NCBI GenBank assembly: GCA_937897315.1
Contig: CALCNS010000366.1
Span: 1 to 16,239 of the forward strand
From: an uncultured Bacillota bacterium
GTDB taxonomy: Bacteria > Bacillota > JAAYKD01
DNA length: 16,239 nucleotides
Direction: 5' to 3'
The notes beneath the pieces are model-generated. The model saw nothing but the letters and a program-made list of their open reading frames with translations. It was not told the origin of the DNA and did not search any database. Shown here piece after piece: positions 13,161 through 16,239 of this stretch; the first letter of the stretch is position 1, and every line of letters begins with the position of its first letter. A program made the translations under genes and the position numbers.

Positions 13161-13180
13161 CCCCTGTACCTTTTAAGTTA

Positions 13181-13198
13181 TACGTCAAAACTTACAAG
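13181..13198 (-). promoter_or_regulatory. Candidate operator before parA, shared with repA
   Basis: TACGTCAAAACTTACAAG matches 12197-12214 at 16 of 18 positions. Part of it, CTTACAAG (13191-13198), is also one arm of an inverted repeat with CTTGTAAG (13219-13226). The surroundings are AT-rich, as expected for a promoter/operator and partition site. Confidence 0.55.
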
Positions 13199-13205
13199 TT
13201 GCACT

Positions 13206-13529
13206 TTAAGAGGTGGGCCTTGTAAGGTTGAGGGGGATGCTCTCTGATTTGGGGGGCGTTGGCAAGGAAAAGACGCCTTCGGCCCGCACTTCGCAAAGGG
13301 GGGTGTATCCTCGGCGCAACTTCTGGCGCTGTAGGCGGGTCAGGGCGTCTTCTGCCTCGGTTTGGGTCAGGTAGGGGGTCGCCTTGACCGTTCCGGCGCT
13401 GCCGATGCGGCCCCACTCCCTGATAAGCACCCACTCTCCGAAAAGGGAGGCTTGCACCTGTAGGACGTAGAACCGGGCCATGTTCCGGGCCGGGTCAACG
13501 TGGTGCAGATAGCCTCCCCTAGAGCCCAT
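13206..13529 (-). CDS. WGR-domain protein
   Basis: 107 residues. The WGR signature (residues 39-41, in GEWVLIREWGRIGS) lies in a typical WGR fold: a strand FYVLQVQASLF, then the GTVKATPYLTQTEAEDAL helix, and KLRRGYTPL near the end. WGR domains bind DNA ends and nucleic acid in PARPs and occur in small plasmid proteins of unknown role. ATG at 13529 has GGGAG just upstream and overlaps the resolvase 3' end by 11 bp, so both are one translational unit. The C-terminal tail is Pro/Ser-rich and probably flexible. A DNA-binding maintenance role is likely; details are unknown. Confidence 0.85.
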   Translation of the reverse strand: MGSRGGYLHHVDPARNMARFYVLQVQASLFGEWVLIREWGRIGSAGTVKATPYLTQTEAEDALTRLQRQKLRRGYTPLCEVRAEGVFSLPTPPKSESIPLNLTRPTS

Positions 13530-14091
13530 TGGCGCTCCCGTGCTTTGCCGCAAAGCGGGACATGGTGGACTTTGAGACGCCATAACGCCGTGCGAGATCG
13601 ACCAGCGAAACAGAGCCCACACGAAGCGCGGCAATGGCGTCGGCCTTCTGGTGTTCGGTCAGTTTTTGCGGGCGGCCCATGTGTACGCCCTTGGCCTTGG
13701 CACGGGCGCGACCTTCTGACGTGCGGGCGATAATCAGGCTTCTCTCAAACTCGGCAAGGCCACCCAACACCGTGACCATCAGGCGGCCGTGAGGTGTGGT
13801 TGTGTCTGCCCATGTGTCGGCAAGGGAACGGAAAGAGGCCCCGCGCTGTCCGATGGTGTCGAGCGTGTTCAGCAAGTCGCGTGTGGAACGGGCGAGGCGG
13901 TCGAGGCGGGTGACGAGCAACACATCTCCCGCGTTCAGGGACGCAATGGCGCGGGCCAACCCGGCGCGGTCGGCCTTGGCCCCGCTGGCGGTCTCCTGAA
14001 ACACCTTTTCAGCCCCGGCCCCTTTCAGGGTCTCTGCTTGGGCCTCAAGGGTTTGCCCGTCTGTGCTAACTCTGGCGTACCCAATTATCAC
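13519..14091 (-). CDS. Serine recombinase (resolvase/invertase family)
   Basis: 190 residues. The catalytic serine is Ser9 in IIGYARVSTDGQ, and LLVTRLDRLARSTRDLL supplies the active-site arginines. GLAEFERSLIIARTSEGRARA is the long E helix, and a C-terminal helix-turn-helix (SLVDLARRYGVSKSTMSRFAAKHG) binds DNA. Length and order match Tn3-type resolvases. It would resolve plasmid multimers to support stable inheritance. The start is GTG at 14091 with GAGG upstream, and a perfect TATAAT lies on the minus strand at 14107-14112. The AT-rich DNA just upstream has a Tn3 res site I-like stretch. It overlaps the WGR gene. Confidence 0.93.
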   Translation of the reverse strand: MIIGYARVSTDGQTLEAQAETLKGAGAEKVFQETASGAKADRAGLARAIASLNAGDVLLVTRLDRLARSTRDLLNTLDTIGQRGASFRSLADTWADTTTPHGRLMVTVLGGLAEFERSLIIARTSEGRARAKAKGVHMGRPQKLTEHQKADAIAALRVGSVSLVDLARRYGVSKSTMSRFAAKHGSANGL

Positions 14092-14097
14092 TTGACA

Positions 14098-14125
14098 ACC
14101 TCAAATATTATACATTATTAAATCT
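14098..14125. promoter_or_regulatory. Candidate resolvase recombination site (res site I-like)
   Basis: The AT-rich AAATATTATACATTAT (14103-14118) agrees at 15 of 16 positions with the crossover region of the Tn3 res site I as I remember it. It lies directly upstream of the resolvase start, where res sites usually sit. The comparison is from memory. Confidence 0.4.
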
Positions 14126-14127
14126 CA

Positions 14128-14190
14128 TCACTTTCTTTGTTAGTGAAGAGAAGCCCCGGTTGCACTGAAAAACGCCGGGGCTTTTCTTTT
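14128..14190 (+). ncRNA. Possible short terminated RNA
   Basis: TTGACA (14092-14097), an 18-bp spacer and TATTAA (14116-14121) could start a plus-strand transcript near 14128. It would contain a small TCACT/AGTGA hairpin (14128-14146) and end at the strong terminator 14151-14190. No open frame fits. A regulatory or antisense RNA is possible; the promoter match is modest. Confidence 0.35.
14151..14190 (+). terminator. Intrinsic terminator, plus strand
   Basis: AAGCCCCGG (14151-14159) pairs with CCGGGGCTT (14175-14183), followed by TTCTTTT. No annotated plus-strand gene precedes it, which raises the question of what it ends. Confidence 0.75.
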
Positions 14191-14433
14191 AGAGGTATTT
14201 CCTTCTTATGTAGATGAACCTAATCATCACACAAAAGAAGTTCAGTTTTACCTCTATACCTAGGGTCATTGTTTCACTTTCTTTTTCATTAGTGTTCCCT
14301 AGGTGTTTTTACTATACTTTAGGCTGTATATTATTGCAACTATCTTTTGCAACTTTTTTGCCGTTTAAATTCAACGGGTTTCCCGTGTTGCAAAAGTCTT
14401 GATTTATGCACGGCGCCTCTGCCTACTTCTACA
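14191..14433. other. AT-rich intergenic stretch with repeats
   Basis: No gene seen. The inverted repeat ACCTAGGG (14258-14265)/CCCTAGGT (14297-14304) encloses TCACTTTCTTT (14274-14284), an exact repeat of 14128-14138, in both cases followed by AGTG. A second inverted repeat, CTTTTGCAAC (14344-14353)/GTTGCAAAAG (14387-14396), encloses a small ACGGG/CCCGT hairpin. These may be resolvase subsites or a terminator for the MerR gene. Confidence 0.45.
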
Positions 14434-14859
14434 TCAGGCGAGTTTCCCATGGTGGTGGGTATGGTCGGAGAGGGTTTCGATCACCCGGCACTCGGCGACC
14501 CGGCCACAGGCACATTCGGTCACCATGCGTTCCAACTCGGCCCGTAGCGCCATCAGACTGGCGATCCGGTGATCAACTTCGGCGAGGTGAGCTTTGGCGA
14601 TGGCGTCCGCCGTTGCGCAGGACTGGTTGGGGTTGTCCTGAAGCGTCAACAGGGTGCGGATGGCTTCAACCTCGAACCCCAGCTCGCGCGCGTGGCGGAT
14701 GAAAGCGAGGCGTCGCAGGTCGGCGGCGTCGTAGAGCCGTCGGTTGCCTTCGGTGCGTGGGGGCGCGGCAAGCAGGCCGATCTGCTCATAGTAACGGATG
14801 GTAGGCACCTTCACGCCGCTTTGGCGGGCCGCTTCGCCGATTGGAACGCTCTGCATCAT
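14434..14859 (-). CDS. MerR-family metal-responsive regulator of the ATPase
   Basis: 141 residues from ATG 14859 (140 from 14856), with AAGGAG upstream. The N-terminal MerR helix-turn-helix (IGEAARQSGVKVPTIRYYEQIGLL, then NRRLYDAADLRRLAFIRHARELGF) is textbook. The dimerisation helix follows. Metal ligands are likely the Cys of NQSCAT and the C-terminal CACG and HHH clusters (ECACGRVAEC, DHTHHHG), resembling CadR/PbrR/ZntR-type sensors. It is divergent from the ATPase, with the shared promoter between. It would repress without metal and twist the 19-bp-spaced promoter into an active form when metal binds. The exact metal cannot be told. Confidence 0.93.
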   Translation of the reverse strand: MMQSVPIGEAARQSGVKVPTIRYYEQIGLLAAPPRTEGNRRLYDAADLRRLAFIRHARELGFEVEAIRTLLTLQDNPNQSCATADAIAKAHLAEVDHRIASLMALRAELERMVTECACGRVAECRVIETLSDHTHHHGKLA

Positions 14860-14864
14860 TCTCC

Positions 14865-14895
14865 TTGCTCCTCTAGCCACTAGAGGATGTACCGT
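14865..14895 (+). promoter_or_regulatory. MerR-type promoter/operator of the metal ATPase
   Basis: TTGCTC (14865-14870) and TACCGT (14890-14895) are separated by 19 bp, the overlong spacing typical of MerR-activated promoters. The spacer carries the palindrome TCCTCTAG-CCA-CTAGAGGA (14869-14887) with perfect 8-bp arms. The ATPase starts at 14924. Confidence 0.85.
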
Positions 14896-14923
14896 TCTGC
14901 CAAACAGAGCAAGGATCCCGATC

Positions 14924-16239
14924 ATGAGCGACGCCGCAACACAGACCCGATACCGGGTTGAAGGCATGGACTGCGGCAGTTGCGCCGCCAAGATCGACAC
15001 GGCGGTGCGGCGGATGCCGGGGGTGGCCGATGTCGCGGTGTCGGTCAGGGCGGGCACCCTGACCGTTCACCACGAGCCGGAAAGTGACCTCGCGGCGATC
15101 GAGAAGAAGGTGGCGGGCCTCGGTTACAAACTCGCCCCGCTCACCGAAGTGATGCCAACCGTTCCGGCCGAGACAAGATACGGGCACGACCATGAGCATG
15201 GTCACAGCCACGATCACCACCCTGAACACGACCACGGGGTTCCGGCTACCCAGAAGGTTGACGGGCTGCACGGTCACGACCACGGCCCGGCGACGGGCGC
15301 ATGGTGGCGCAGCAAGAAGGGCCAGTTGACCTTTGCCTGCGGCGCGGCCTTGGTGGCGGCCTTCGTGGTGGGTAAGCTCTCTCCCTCAGTCGCGACTTAC
15401 ACCTTCACGGCGGCGATGCTGGTGGGGTTGATCCCGATCGCGCGCCGGGCGATCATGGCGGCGCTGGCGGGCACGCCGTTTTCCATCGAGATGTTGATGA
15501 CCATTGCCGCCGTCGGCGCGGTGTTCATCAACGCGGCCGAAGAGGCCGCCGCCGTTGTGTTCCTGTTTTTGGTTGGTGAACTCCTCGAAGGGGTGGCAGG
15601 TGCGCGCGCAAGGGCGAGCATCCAATCCCTCGCCGCCTTGGTGCCGAAAACCGCCCTCCTCGAAGAGAACGGGCAGACCCGCGAGGTTCCGGCCGAAAGC
15701 CTCGCGGTCGGTGCGGTCATTCTGGTGCGGCCCGGCGACCGTGTCCCGGCCGATGGGGTGATCGTCGCAGGCGAAAGCCCCATCGACGAAGCCTCGGTGA
15801 CCGGTGAGAGCATGCCGGTGCGCAAGGGTGTAGGTGCTACGGTGTTCGCCGGAACGGTCAACGGTGATGCCGCGCTCCGCATCCGCGTCACAGCGGTGGC
15901 GGCCGACAACACCATCGCGCGCGTGGTCAAGCTGGTCGAAGAGGCACAGGAGAGCAAAGCCCCGACCGAACGGTTCATCGACCACTTCTCGCGCTATTAC
16001 ACCCCGGCCGTCGTGGTGGTCGCGGCATTGGTGGCGATCATCCCGCCGTTGCTGTTCGGCGGCGCATGGGCCGGGTGGGTCTACAAGGGACTGGCTATTC
16101 TGCTGATCGGGTGCCCCTGTGCGCTGGTGATTTCGACGCCTGCGGCTATCGCGGCGTCGTTGTCGGCCGGGGCACGGCGCGGCCTGCTGCTCAAAGGTGG
16201 GGCTGTTCTCGAAACTCTCGGCAAGTTCACGGCGGTGGC
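14924..16239 (+). CDS. zntA: Zn/Cd/Pb-transporting P1B-type ATPase, N-terminal part (continues at base 1)
   Basis: Exports divalent soft metals (Zn2+, Cd2+, Pb2+) from the cytoplasm across the inner membrane using ATP. ATG at 14924 follows AAGGA at 14911-14915. Residues 14-20 are the metal-binding GMDCGSC of an HMA domain, residues 88-120 are very His-rich, membrane helices follow, then the actuator-domain TGES-type loop (VTGESMPV) and the transmembrane CPC motif (residues 397-399). The frame runs off the window at 16239 and continues at base 1, because bases 16210-16239 repeat bases 1-30. Joined length is 744 residues, close to E. coli ZntA (732). Transcription is expected from the MerR-type promoter at 14865-14895. 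At 16226 the base is t (Phe) whereas the copy at base 17 is a (Ile); Ile fits the family better, so the t is probably an error or a minor variant. Zn/Cd/Pb specificity rather than Cu is inferred from CPC together with the C-terminal motifs in the other piece. Confidence 0.95.
   Translation, partial: MSDAATQTRYRVEGMDCGSCAAKIDTAVRRMPGVADVAVSVRAGTLTVHHEPESDLAAIEKKVAGLGYKLAPLTEVMPTVPAETRYGHDHEHGHSHDHHPEHDHGVPATQKVDGLHGHDHGPATGAWWRSKKGQLTFACGAALVAAFVVGKLSPSVATYTFTAAMLVGLIPIARRAIMAALAGTPFSIEMLMTIAAVGAVFINAAEEAAAVVFLFLVGELLEGVAGARARASIQSLAALVPKTALLEENGQTREVPAESLAVGAVILVRPGDRVPADGVIVAGESPIDEASVTGESMPVRKGVGATVFAGTVNGDAALRIRVTAVAADNTIARVVKLVEEAQESKAPTERFIDHFSRYYTPAVVVVAALVAIIPPLLFGGAWAGWVYKGLAILLIGCPCALVISTPAAIAASLSAGARRGLLLKGGAVLETLGKFTAV

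Overview
The window looks like one complete small circular plasmid opened inside a gene. Bases 1-30 repeat as 16210-16239 with one mismatch (a at 17, t at 16226). Joining the ends (about 16,209 bp) restores one uninterrupted 744-residue heavy-metal P-type ATPase. The sequence is GC-rich, with an iteron/RepA origin, a ParA plus ribbon-helix-helix partition pair and a MerR-controlled metal pump. This suggests a proteobacterium, probably an alphaproteobacterium, but that placement is inference from gene style only.
Layout around the circle: (1) Metal-resistance cargo: a MerR regulator (14434-14859, minus) diverges from the ZntA-type ATPase (14924 through the junction to 949). It is followed on the same strand by a ModE-N-type winged-helix protein (992-1339) and a TauE/SafE permease (1406-2215) with a perfect palindrome against its start. 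(2) An AT-richer orphan gene (2285-2722), then 933 bp without a credible gene (2723-3655) packed with consecutive perfect hairpins. (3) A tyrosine recombinase with a complete R-K-H-R-H-Y set (3656-4555) and an overlapping small gene (4552-4863). (4) A two-TM coiled-coil protein (minus) diverging from a VirD4/TraD-like DNA-pumping ATPase (6052-7794), which overlaps a replication-relaxation-type protein (7791-8612). (5) An accessory island with an AbiEii-type nucleotidyltransferase toxin and a small overlapping partner, plus an AT-rich membrane protein, bounded by an 85% identical 54-bp direct repeat. (6) A back-to-back terminator, an AT-rich tract with TGTTCTG repeats, and six 18-bp iterons (the presumed oriV). 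(7) A minus-strand maintenance block: serine resolvase, WGR protein, ParA, RHH protein, RepA, with a near-identical motif in front of both parA and repA. (8) An AT-rich 342-bp stretch with a Tn3 res-like sequence, repeats and a possible short terminated RNA.
How it fits together: RepA, the iterons, ParA/RHH and the resolvase keep the plasmid. The ATPase, MerR, ModE-like protein and TauE are selectable cargo. The AbiEii pair probably acts in phage defence or plasmid addiction. The plasmid has a coupling-protein-like ATPase but no classical HUH relaxase and no mating-pair genes, so if it moves it does so by a non-canonical route. The tyrosine recombinase, the replication-relaxation protein and the structured 933-bp region are the most interesting candidates for an undescribed system.
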